This document shows positions 10,226 to 19,519 of a stretch of 26,165 nt of DNA, in pieces (within the stretch, counting starts at the first letter, position 1; each line of letters opens with the position of its first letter). Below the pieces are notes generated by a model that worked only from the letters and a program-made list of their open reading frames with translations, was not told where the DNA came from and did no database searches. Origin of the DNA: Ectocarpus siliculosus (lineage: Eukaryota > Sar > Phaeophyceae > Ectocarpales > Ectocarpaceae). Location of the stretch: assembly GCA_000310025.1 (NCBI GenBank), contig FN649733.1, positions 2,290,770 to 2,316,934 on the forward strand, read 5' to 3'. Both the position numbers and the translations under genes were made by a program.

Positions 10226-13200
10226 TCATCGGGCGCGAGATCGGCTCCGCCCCCGCGAGCTCCCGCCACCGCCGCTGCTGCGCCTCGAGCGGGGGTGGCG
10301 GCGCTGCATGTCCTTGCCGGCCGCGTCCGCGATCACGCCCGACGATAGCGAGGACATCGAAATCAGAGCCTGTAGTTTTGGTCGACAAACGAAGAGGACG
10401 ACGCGTTTTCGAGGGCCAGGCAAGAGGTGGGGGCAGCGGCGTTGAAACGCCAAGCGAGGGAACAACGCAAGCCAGGGAATGCGTCGCAAACAACGCTGCT
10501 GCCTTGTGGAGCCCGGGGGCATAGCGTCAAGACTGGCGTTCAGGAAGAACGGGCAGAGGAAACCGCGTGAAACATTGCACTCGCACGGGAAAAACACCGG
10601 GGGCGGATATTGAACCAACATTGAAGAAGAAACAGTCGATTGGTTGAAGAATGGCAGTAGGGGCTACAGATACGGGGTCGTGCATTGCGGCAAGGCGGGC
10701 CAAGGTACTCCATCGTTGCTTTGCCTTGTCCGAAAATCAGCTTCCGCGCGATGGAAGTGTTGGGGCCCAGCTCCAATGCTTGGGGCCGTCCTTTCCCTTC
10801 ACGTATTGGCGGGTCGTTGGTTCTAGGAACTGCTGCAGCTTCTTCGCGAGTATTAGGACTTGCTTCGATCTCCTTTCGCCTCCAAGTTGTGTTTCGGGTT
10901 ATGGTCTGTGACAACACGGATATTCCTTTCTTTGCCTACACAGAGTAGGGAAGGTGGTGTGCTGGATGTGGGCTAGAGCGAAGGTTATGGTGAAAAACAG
11001 AAAGAATAACAACGAAAACAACCCAACTATGGAAGCCCTCTACTCTGGCTGAGCAGAGAGTCCGGGAGTGTGGTGGCTATGTCCTGCCACCGGAGGTTGG
11101 CTATTTCCTTTCGTGCAATGTGGCGAGGAATGCCAAGCGTGACCGAGCGAACTCAGTCAAGCTAGGGTGGCAAGGAGAGTGGGCGAGCCTTCGTGGACCC
11201 TTTTCCCATTCTCCTAAAGATTCATCAACTCTTCGCAGCCGATGGGAATCGTAAGAGTCATAGACCCTCGAAGAACGGTAATCTATTATCACATATCCTC
11301 TCAGATCCTACTCTTTATGTACGTGTATCTGTGCTCCCTGAATCTCCATATCCTGACCACCTCCACACAACAACCATTTCCTTACTTGAATGCAACTCAG
11401 TAGCTGCCGGGCGGCACAGCAGACCATCAGCGTCATCCACACCGCTTTCCACGCCGTAGAAAACGGCGACCCGTCCCCGTCATCTTCCGCCTCTCGAACC
11501 CCTAGGTCTTCCCCCAATCCCAGCGCGGCGGAGTCGATCCTGATTTGTGTTAGTGCACGCGTTTTTTGTTACGGGGCCGAACGATTCACAAAACTCGAAT
11601 ATATTTAGAAGAACATGACCCGCACGTCCGCCGGGTCTTGATTCTCAAAAAAAAGACCCAAGGAAGGCATTTCTGAAACCTGCCAACTAGATCCGAACGG
11701 CGGTTTTGATGCCAAGACAGCAGCAGCAGTAGCATTAACAGCAACAACAACAACCAGACGCAAGTATTGGATTATCCTTCACGGTATCGACCTACCACCC
11801 GCGTCTTGCAGCAGCACAAAAACGCGATGTTTACAGCTGTCTCGAGCGTACGCGCGCATGCGTTGATACGCTGTTCATTTTTTGGGTTCGAGATAATGCC
11901 TTCATGGTGCAAGCGCTCGCCCCAAATCAAGATATGTCCCGCCGAACCTTCTGTTTTGCTTCTCCTGGGCAAGGCTTTGTCCCACAGGCAAGCTGCAGTG
12001 ACGACATCGGTGTGAGCAGCTGCCGGTGGAACAGGGCATCTGTTCACGACGTCATCGCTACCACCCCGGTACCCTCGAAAGCTTGAACAGTACATATAGC
12101 GTGAAACGCTTGTTTCTCGATACATGAGCGCCAACAAACAGCAGGAGGCGAAAAAAAAAACTGGGCTCACACGAGCGCACACCTGTTCGGTTCGAAGCCG
12201 CCAAACACGCCTCCATCCTCCGCGGCGGTCGTGGTCTCTTCGCCCGAAATGAGAATCGAAGCGACTTCTTCATCGGCGATGTCGGAAGACAAGAAGGAAG
12301 AGGAGGAGGAGGAGGAAGGGGAGAAGGAAGACAGGAGCTCGGTGAACAAGCTCGAGAGGAAGTCGCCGGCTTTCGCCACCATCGCTCGCAGCCCGAGTGG
12401 GAGATCGGACGAAGCCACAAGGTAGGACCACACCAGGAACGCCTCGCTTCCCAGGGAGACCTTCGCGCGAGGCGGCAGTCGACATCGGGGTAGAATGGGA
12501 GGGGGGGGGGGTGTACTCACAGTCGTGCATGCCTTAGCTGTTTACTACCACGTGTCCTCGAGACGGTCGGGGGGGGGGGGGGGGGGGGNNNNNNNNNNNN
12601 NNNNNNNNNNNNNNNNNNNNNNNNNNNNNNNNNNNNNNNNNNNNNNNNNNNNNNNNNNNNNNNNNNNNNNNNNNNNNNNNNNNNNNNNGGGGGGGGGGGG
12701 GGGTACTCATGTAACGCATGTCGTAGTCGTTAGACCATTGGCCTTGGGGGAGGGGGGGTCCAAAATCGAACACAGAGGGCATCGTGAGGAGGGCGATCGT
12801 CAGCGGGAAAAAAAAAACAAGAGAGAAAGTCACAAGGTGTACAACAGCAGGGGACACCCCTAGTCCCAAACAAAGGCTTGCGTGCGTCAACTGAACACGG
12901 TCGCGTACGAAGAAAGACGGGGTGGGCGGCGTGTGTGCCTCGTACATATAGGTGCCTGCGGCGAGTTTTGACTCGGGTTCGTTGTTGTTGAAAAGGTTGA
13001 GCTCAGTCCACGCTGCCATAAATACCCACAAAACACGCCGCGACGAGAACAGCGATGTCTGTGCCGCCATACGAGCTACCGTTCGCGTACTATCAACGAT
13101 TCCCTTCTTTTGGCAAGCGGTTAGAGACCGTTGCCAACTATCTGATATAGGCGATGAAAATTCTCAAGACAAGACGCAAAGCAAAAGCGGGGGCAACAAC

Positions 13201-16200
13201 GCCAGCAGCCATACCAGGGTGAGCTCGACGGGGTGTGTCAGCATGATGTGCGTGGCGAAGTCGGGGGCCGCTCCCCTACCGCTGACTAGGGTGCCGGCCA
13301 GGGGGTGAGACCCGTTGGAGATACTCGCGACGGACAGCTGCAGCCAGTTCGCCGCTACAGGAAAAAAAAAAAAAAAAACAACGACAGCGACAACAGGCCC
13401 TTCAAGAGTCCGAATGCTTGTATGCACATATTTGCCGTCGATCCGATCTTAACGAAACACACACAGCATCCCGCTGTAAGATTGACATTTCTCCTTGATC
13501 AGCCGTTTAGCGCGGTCGATGCCAACACACAAAAACAATAACTCGCAGTGAGACTGACGTCTTTGCATTGGTCAGCCGTTTACCGCGGTCGATGCCAACA
13601 CACAAAAACACATTCACACTGAGACTGACGCCTTTGCATTGGCCAGCGGTTTACCGCAGTCGATTTGTTAACGTAAACAAACACACATATACACACTGAG
13701 ACTGACGTCTTTTCATTGCTCAGCCGTTTAGTGCGGTCGATGCCAACATACAAAAACACACACATATACTTCTACACAAAACAATACCCCGTGACTCACT
13801 CATGTCGAGGGCGAGCATGCCGCCAAAGATCTGTGAGTGCCTCGGGTCCTTGTCTAGCAGCACCAGCGAGCCCAGCAGGACTAAGTACGAGAAACGATCA
13901 CCTGCATGCAAGACAAGACATAACATCACGGGCAACTCCGCGCGCTTACTGTGGAGGGATATGACGTGTTCAGCAACAACGGGAACCAAGTGTGGGAACT
14001 GACGGGCGGCGTCATAGCCAACGTGCGTGAGGAAGGAAAGAAGGGGGAGGGCGTGCCAAATTGCTCCTATTTTTTCGTTCACGTCCTTTCCTTGCGATTG
14101 TTCCCGGCGAGGTCGGTCGGTACAAGCGGAATGGATGAGTTTTTCAACTGGAGCGTATCTTGTGCTTGCGACGAAAGGGTAGAAGAGTCGAGATGACACC
14201 ACGCCGGCGCTGACCGCGAAAACATGAAGGGGCGCCGTGGTTTCAACAGCGGTAGGGCACGCACACCACGCCGAGAGAGGATAAATTATCCCTTGTACGT
14301 AGGCGGATGCGTGAACGCACGGGGAAGCGCAGACTAGACCCAACACAGCGCAATCGCGCTGCCGTACGGCGGAAACTCCCGCGACGCGACTGCGTCGCTC
14401 CGGGCCAATCTTCAGGTAGCTTACCCATAGTTGCGAGCACCACGCCAAAGTCGTCCATGGGGACCCCAGGCCGGCTCGACGCCCACCTGCAGAAGACCAT
14501 ACCAAACGAAGATAAAAGGGTTCCGAATGACACGTCAGCGATTCGAGGTAGTGAAGGTAATACAACGGTCAAAGAACAAAGAGACGCCCCCGCACATTAG
14601 CGGCCGGACATGGCCGTGTGGTGCTCAACACCGCTCCTCTAGCCGCTACCGAGGAAGAAATCGTATGAAACGTCCATGCCTTGCAAACAAAAAAACATCT
14701 TAACGGAAGGAGCTAACACGAAAACGGTGGTCACGGGGCGATGCAGTGGATGAAGGGGATAGCAGCGCGCCATCTCCAACCGTCGGCAAGACCCGCCGGC
14801 AGGGAAAAAACCACAATCCACCGCGATATCTCCTGCGAACTCACTAGATAGACAGCGCCCGCAATCCCTCACGCGGCCAAAACCGGCGTGTCTTGAAAGA
14901 CCCCAACGAACTAACTTCCCACGCCGAAAGCCTGAGCCACACACAACACCAACAAGGGACCGAAACACCACCGCTGCTTGCCACCAACTCCGCCGAACCA
15001 AGACAAGCTTCGCTGATGCATGCGTTAAAACACAACCCACCGGGAGAGGATATCAAACACGTGCGCGAGCGCGGTGACGAGCAGGAACACGTCCGGGTGG
15101 ACCGTCACCCGGGCGGCAGCTAGGCCGGTGCACACGAGCCGAAGGTAGCACAGGGACAGCACCAGGGTGCGGAGGGCCAAGACCTTCAGAGACAACAGCG
15201 GGACAATAACGCAGGGGACAGTTTGGGTTTTTGGTAGTGTCACTGTTTGGACGTCACGTGCAGTTTCTTCGGGTTAGTACGCTCTTTGCCGTCATGTATC
15301 TACGAAGAAAGGTACTATTAGAATAACGATATGATATAACGCGAAAGGGCTCCTCCACAGAGCAAGGCGGTACACTCGAACTCCGCTTGCAATTTGCTGT
15401 TCACTCCCCCGTCATGCGAAAGCAGCACCCAGTTTCATATGCGACGCAGATTTACCGCCTTATTACTCCTCCTGTTTTTTGTCCCGACAACTTATGCCAC
15501 TCTGTTCGGTGACATGGTGCACATATGGACGAGCGTCGGCCTAACTGCTGCACTATTTGTAGTGTGCAAATCCTCAACAACAAGGGTTGTATTTTTTCGT
15601 TGCTCTCCCACCTGAAAGGCGTCAGTCTTGCTAATGGAAAAACCGGGCCTCGTTTTCGATGTCTGTTTTTTGTTGCAACAAAATACAGACGCTTTTGGTT
15701 CTTAGCACACTGATACAATTCAGTGTATAGGCTTAAACGAACTCAAAATAAGCCCAGTTTTCAGCCGGTTTCCCTCCACTCACTGAACAGACTTCAACAA
15801 CACATCCCTTTCGACTGGGGTTGTATCTCGAACGGGCAGCCTTTCTGCGAAATTATCATGTTTACTTTCTAAAAAGTCCCGCACCTGGGATCGCTTGACG
15901 CCGGGAAGAGTTCTGCTTGTCTCTTCCCCGTCTCTGCGGGAGTTGGTCCAAAACGAGTTGGGGAAACGGGGGATCTGAGGTTGGAGGGGGGGCGTGCTGA
16001 CTTGTAGCTCGCCGGTGTCGTCTGCATGGAGACCGTTGCTTGATTGCCTGGTCGAGCGCATCGACTGAAACGGGGGCCGTTATCATGCCTCAAAAAAGCC
16101 ATAGCCAAGATCTGAGCTACCTTTCCGCATACGCGTAACAAGGTCAAAAGGTGTAGCAGTAGGAAGAAAATCACGCCAAAACAAAGGCGCTGCTTGTAAC

Positions 16201-19200
16201 AAAACACCGGACAAGGCGTGCCGTGCCTGTCCAACCCGCCAAAATTATCCCTCCCCTGTGCCTCTCCTTCGTCTGTGAAGCGAAGGTATCAAGCAAGCAG
16301 CCAAACCAATGCGATGGGACTTTGGACAAGCGAATAGGACTGCTTTTGCAGACAAGCTCATCATGGTACCAACCACCACGACCATGACGACAACACCAAC
16401 AACAAACGACGACGACGAGGGTCACGACGACAACCCAAAACCACGACAGCAACAACAAAAAACAAACAACAATAGCAATGCAGGCAACTAAAACAACGAA
16501 CAACGATGACAGCAGCGAAACAACAAATCAAGAACAACAACAAACAAACAACAACGGGAATAAGGTCAACAGCGACAACGATAACACCAACAACAACAAA
16601 AAAAAAACACACGAAGAATAACAGCAGCACGCATAACAAAAACAACAACACCACCACCAAAAGGGGCGGGTTTGGATGCACTTGTGTCGTCTCACGTGCC
16701 GGGCACCTCGAGCACGGCCACCTCATTCCCCTTGGCGTCGGACAAGACCAGCGTTTCTCCGGAGTTCTCCATCACTTCCTTTCTCCGCAAAGAGCCGTCC
16801 TGTGAAATCAAACAACAACAACAACAACAAACAACACGTGTCACCGACGAGACAGAGTTGTAAAGTGTTGATGCTGCTATATGCTTCAGTCCGTTTATCA
16901 ACCTAAATATTGCACAAAGACCGATACATATTTCTCCAAGATCATTTACGCCCCCTCCCCTCGCCGACAAGCCTGGGCCAGGGAAAACCCGGTACACAGC
17001 TCCGCCCCGGCACTCGAGGGGTGCGAGGTCTATCGTCTAAAGACGACGGCATACTCCGTTACATGAGTACACCCCCATTCCCCGACACACGCACACAAGT
17101 TATTCAGGCAACCCTTCGGGAAACCACGGCGGTGATATTCATCCAACACACCTGATTGTGCCACAGGAGGAAAGGCTGAGGAAGGTTGTGCAGCGCGCCT
17201 TCCGAAAACTTTCCCGGGCAGCAGTACACTGGTGAAGCAGACAAGAACGTCGCAAGCGTGCGTCATGCGTAAACACATTCAGCGTCAAGGAGCTGGTTTT
17301 GCCTCTGCGGCATCCTCGCGTTCTGTGTTTTTGTGCCTACCCGACGCAGGAGGCCAAAACACGCTGCTAAGAAAACAACAACTCAGAAAGGCATGTGTGC
17401 GTAAGATGCAAGCAACAGGCGGGAACAATCGACGCGCAGAGAGGATCTACAAGAGCATGCGGCGACACAAACGCGTGAGTGCGCGCGTACGGCCCTAGGA
17501 CACCGACCGCGGACGGGATAAAAACAGCTGTCGCACGTGCCCGCTGGCATCGCAGCAACCTGTACCGACTACACCACGCAATCCGGTTCTATTCTGGCAA
17601 GGCTTCTGAACAGAGCACTCCAAATACAAGCTCAAATTGTCTCCCTACTGCTGTGAAGCGACCACCCGAAGCTCGACAGCACCAAACCTCTCAAACCAGG
17701 GGGCGGAGGTGCTATCTACCTACATGACCACAGCAGCAGCAACACGGTGGTTGTGCGGCTTCCAAACGCCGCTAGCCAAGGAAAATAAATACACGCACAC
17801 ACATCCTGCCCCTCCCCCTGTCGGTAGAATCCTTTGACTAGAAAGTTTGTTTGCGTTGTCTACCCCGCTCTGTAAGACTGGCGTCTTTTCAATGGTCAGC
17901 CGGCTAGCGCGGTCGATACGAATAAGAACAACACGCAATCAAGGGACTCACATGTCAAGGAAGTGCGGGCGCGCAGCACAAACCGTTCCGGGAAGTGGTA
18001 GGTGTGTCGCTGCAGGCGATCGGTCAGGGTGTAACCGGCGAGGTTGGCCCCCCTCCACACGGAGGGATTGCGAATCGTAACCGTTTCTGCTTCCAGGTCG
18101 GCGTGGGCGATGAAAGGCGGCGGCCGGAAGAGCCACTGCACGCGCGCAAGAAAATGATCGCAAGAAGACAAGCACCGCGTAAGATAGCAGGCAATAAGCT
18201 GGTTGCTCTTTGGGTTGTCTAGGTCGGTGTAGCGTCGTCCTGATCTCGTTTTACCCGGCACGTCTCTACCCTCCTCCGACGGATGCCTTACACGCTCATG
18301 CTGCTTGGAGCGAGGCTCCCTCCCGGGTATCGGAAGGGTAGTTGCGTCGTAGTGTTGTTGTTGTTGTTGTTGTCGTTGTTGTTGCTGTCTTCACACTCAA
18401 AATCGCTCCGGTCTCTACACGGTACCTTCTAATATCCTTACCAACTGACGTGCCTGTCGTGGGCACAGGCCAACGAAAAAAGAAACGTTCCAGTAGTAGA
18501 AATCAAAATGTGTACAAGTACTACATCACAAGTACGACCGACGAAAAAAACTACAAGGGTTGCGCCCAAGATGGGTCGCGACCGCCAAGTGCTCGCACAC
18601 GGAGTAGGAGCGAGGAGGGATGAGGGTGTTGAGATAACCTATGCACATGAATTTGTAGCAATCCCTCCGGATCGCCGCTTGTATGTCATCTCTGTCCCCG
18701 TCTCTCTCCCGTGGTCGTTATTCTGGGATTCGCTTTATCGCAAATCACGGTTCCCGTCATGAAGCGATGATAAATCTCCAGAATCTCTAGCACTCGACTA
18801 GAATACCTTGTGATGCCTGCGGGCGCACCTCACACATGGCACACCGGAAGCGACAAGATCCCTCACCGTGGAAAAGAGGGTGTGGTTCGTGAACTTGGAT
18901 TCACGATTCAAACGAGCTTGAAAATAGTTGATCGTGTGTGTGTGCTTTGAGGAACAATCGATCAGAGGTGGGGATACGGCCGGCATCTCCTCCCTTGCGA
19001 CACCGCACTAAAGTTGATCTACAGACACGACATCTGTTGGCCGTCACAGCGCCGCCGCCACTGCTGCGGTAAACGCGCCGTGCAACCGGCTGCTGTAAGG
19101 TCGATGCAACTTTGGCCGCGGGCACAGCGGAGTGAATATACGTGAACAACAACCCCCATGATGGCTGGTGTGCCGATCTGTCATGCTACATCTTTAAGGT

Positions 19201-19519
19201 ATGCCGTGCGAGAACTGGACAATTATCGAGGTCGCACATGTTTCGGGACAGAACAAACCACACCACAACACCACAGCAGCCATGGCGGCTCGTCTTGCCA
19301 GCAAGGAAGGCTACCAGTAGTAAGAGAACACCTCAACGACTAAAAAAAGGCACTATTTAGCTGTAGCTTCTCTGCACTACTAAAGCAAGTACTCACGTGA
19401 GAGCCAGGAGGGGTGGGGTCGGTGGGAACGTCATCCTCCTCTTGAACCTGGTGCGTATCCAGCCCTGGCAGAAGCAGGGACCGCGGCACCGACGGCACAT
19501 GAAAAGCTGCGGTCGCCAT
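10226..19519 (-). CDS. Lamin-tail-domain protein fused to a PI-synthase-like membrane domain, fourteen exons
   Basis: Minus-strand exons: 19519-19397, 18135-17952, 17228-17152, 16799-16696, 16047-15885, 15183-15041, 14486-14425, 14066-13950, 13901-13800, 13354-13215, 13058-13026, 12460-12183, 11539-11386, 10369-10226. Every junction keeps phase, giving 607 residues. Residues ~55-162 read as a lamin tail domain: VTIRNPSVWRGANLAGYTL, YHFPERFVL, FLLWHNQDGS, then GETLVLSDAKGNEVA. Residues 163-217 are a hydrophilic linker. Residues 218-580 track phosphatidylinositol synthase: YLR in the first helix, HVFD where the catalytic motif begins, LALDMTANWLQL for the conserved LD-x-x-SHW block, SNGSHP, SSRRVLW, GSEAFLVWSYL, then a last helix WMTLMVCCAARQLLSCIQ. 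Three of four catalytic Asp are missing, so activity is unlikely. A Ser-rich/acidic insert (~450-533) precedes the last helix; the tail is RS-rich (RGRSRSRAR). Probable site: ER or nuclear envelope (inference). The N-terminus may extend upstream. The acceptors of exons 5 and 12 and the 33-base exon 11 are the weakest borders. Confidence 0.8.
10527..10890 (-). pseudogene. Possible decayed coding fragment inside intron 13
   Basis: One minus-strand frame reads like protein, including LILAKKLQQFLEPTTRQYVK and GPKHWSWAPTLP, then an internal TGA near 10768. It continues in the same frame (FSDKAKQRWSTLARLAAMHD) to a TGA at 10527-10529. There is no plausible start codon. It lies wholly within the last intron of the LTD/PI-synthase-like gene. 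I do not recognise the family. It may be a transposon relic or a chance open frame. Confidence 0.3.
12300..12324 (+). repeat. GGA/GGAA-rich microsatellite in coding sequence
   Basis: A run of AGGAGG units falls inside exon 12 of the LTD/PI-synthase-like gene. On the coding strand it gives TCC codons and produces the polyserine tract in the hydrophilic insert. Length variation here would change the serine count without shifting frame. Confidence 0.8.
12500..12570 (+). repeat. GTACTCAT/TTAGACCATTG dispersed element, copy A
   Basis: A poly-G run (12501-12511) leads into GTACTCACAGTCGTGCATGC, then CTTAGCTGTTTACTACCACG and TCCTCGAGACGG. The GCATGCC, TTAG and CCTCGAG blocks align with the other copies. 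It lies in intron 11 of the LTD/PI-synthase-like gene, antisense to it, and ends in the G run at the left edge of the assembly gap. Confidence 0.7.
12589..12688. other. Assembly gap of 100 N, flanked by poly-G on both sides
   Basis: Exactly 100 N are bounded by about 18 G on the left (12571-12588, after GGTC) and 15 G on the right (12689-12703). A round 100 usually marks a gap of unknown size. The gap lies between copies A and B of the poly-G-headed repeat and inside intron 11 of the LTD/PI-synthase-like gene, so an exon could be hidden, although the flanking exons already join in phase. Confidence 0.95.
12689..12745 (+). repeat. GTACTCAT/TTAGACCATTG dispersed element, copy B
   Basis: Fifteen G residues lead into GTACTCATGTAACGCATGTC, then GTAGTCGTTAGACCATTGGCC. 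The alignment with the other copies ends in another G-rich stretch. It has the same orientation as copy A, on the other side of the gap. Confidence 0.75.
13361..13378 (+). repeat. Poly-A run next to the exon 10 acceptor
   Basis: On the coding (minus) strand this is the poly-T part of the polypyrimidine tract leading to the CTGTAG acceptor of exon 10. It supports that splice site. Confidence 0.6.
13475..13776 (-). repeat. Four-unit tandem repeat (70-79 bp) just inside a 5' splice site
   Basis: Units begin near 13475, 13551, 13621 and 13698. Each contains AGACTGACGTCTTTGCATTG-like sequence, then CAGCCGTTTA(G/C)CGCGGTCGAT and an A/C-rich CAACACACAAAAACA spacer. The array fills the start of intron 9 of the LTD/PI-synthase-like gene; in gene sense the nearest unit begins about 23 bases after the GTGAGT donor at 13799. 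A fifth, single unit occupies the same relative place in intron 2 (17873-17939). Confidence 0.9.
15749..15787 (-). repeat. Short dispersed repeat, GGAGGGAAACCGGC family, copy 2
   Basis: The stretch matches 22066-22104 at 37 of 39 positions. On the minus strand it reads TTCAGTGAGTGGAGGGAAAC, CGGCTGAAAACTGGGCTTA. It lies in intron 5 of the LTD/PI-synthase-like gene. Confidence 0.85.
16370..16670 (+). repeat. ACA/CAN trinucleotide-rich low-complexity tract
   Basis: About 300 bases are dominated by CAA, ACC and ACG triplets on the plus strand (GTT/GGT-rich on the minus strand). The tract lies in intron 4 of the LTD/PI-synthase-like gene. Long open frames through it on either strand are composition artefacts. 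A related (ACA)8 stretch lies at 16811-16834, upstream of exon 4. Confidence 0.85.
17010..17084 (-). repeat. GTACTCAT/TTAGACCATTG dispersed element, copy D
   Basis: On the minus strand, GGGGAATGGGGGT is followed by GTACTCATGTAACGGAGTAT, GCCGTCGTCTTTAGACGATAG and ACCTCGCACCCCTCGAGTGC. It lies in intron 3 of the LTD/PI-synthase-like gene, in sense orientation. The 3' block CTCGCACCCCTCGAG matches copy E (CGCACCCCT) and copies A and C (CCTCGAG). Confidence 0.7.
17873..17939 (-). repeat. Single copy of the intron-9 tandem unit, in intron 2
   Basis: It reads TAAGACTGGCGTCTTTTCAATGGTCAG-like sequence, then CCGGCTAGCGCGGTCGAT. It aligns with the intron-9 array and lies about 12 bases inside the GTGAGT donor of exon 2 (17951). 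Confidence 0.8.
18353..18387 (+). repeat. (TGT)n microsatellite
   Basis: About eleven GTT-type units with one interruption (GTC), located in intron 1 of the LTD/PI-synthase-like gene. Confidence 0.9.

Noticed and set aside
9975-10445. A 156-codon plus-strand Arg/Pro-rich frame
   Set aside because: It is antisense to exon 14 of the LTD/PI-synthase-like gene; the GC-rich, RS-encoding exon creates the open frame.
12167-12182. In-frame TGA after exon 12 as the end of the LTD/PI-synthase-like gene
   Set aside because: Splicing at AACAG/GTGTGC (12183) joins in phase to exons 13 and 14, which supply the expected last helix and tail of the family; ending at 12167 would leave the domain incomplete.
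12186-12200. GGTTCGAAGCC, a perfect-looking tRNA B box
   Set aside because: It lies in coding exon 12, and no tRNA cloverleaf can be drawn around it.
12534-13070. Minus frame spanning the N gap with a hydrophobic VFFFPLTIALLTMPSVF segment
   Set aside because: No acceptor precedes the hydrophobic part, half the frame is poly-G/N, and the PI-synthase alignment is better served by the 33-base exon 13058-13026 joined to 12460.
15885-16064. Alternative exon 5 acceptor at TTTCAG/TCGATG (exon start 16064)
   Set aside because: It has a good consensus but puts exon 5 out of phase with exon 4. The acceptor 17 bases downstream (exon start 16047) keeps the frame, so it was preferred; RNA data would decide.
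16370-16726. Long hydrophobic Val/Leu/Cys-rich minus frames
   Set aside because: They come from GTT/GGT trinucleotide-rich low-complexity sequence in an intron.
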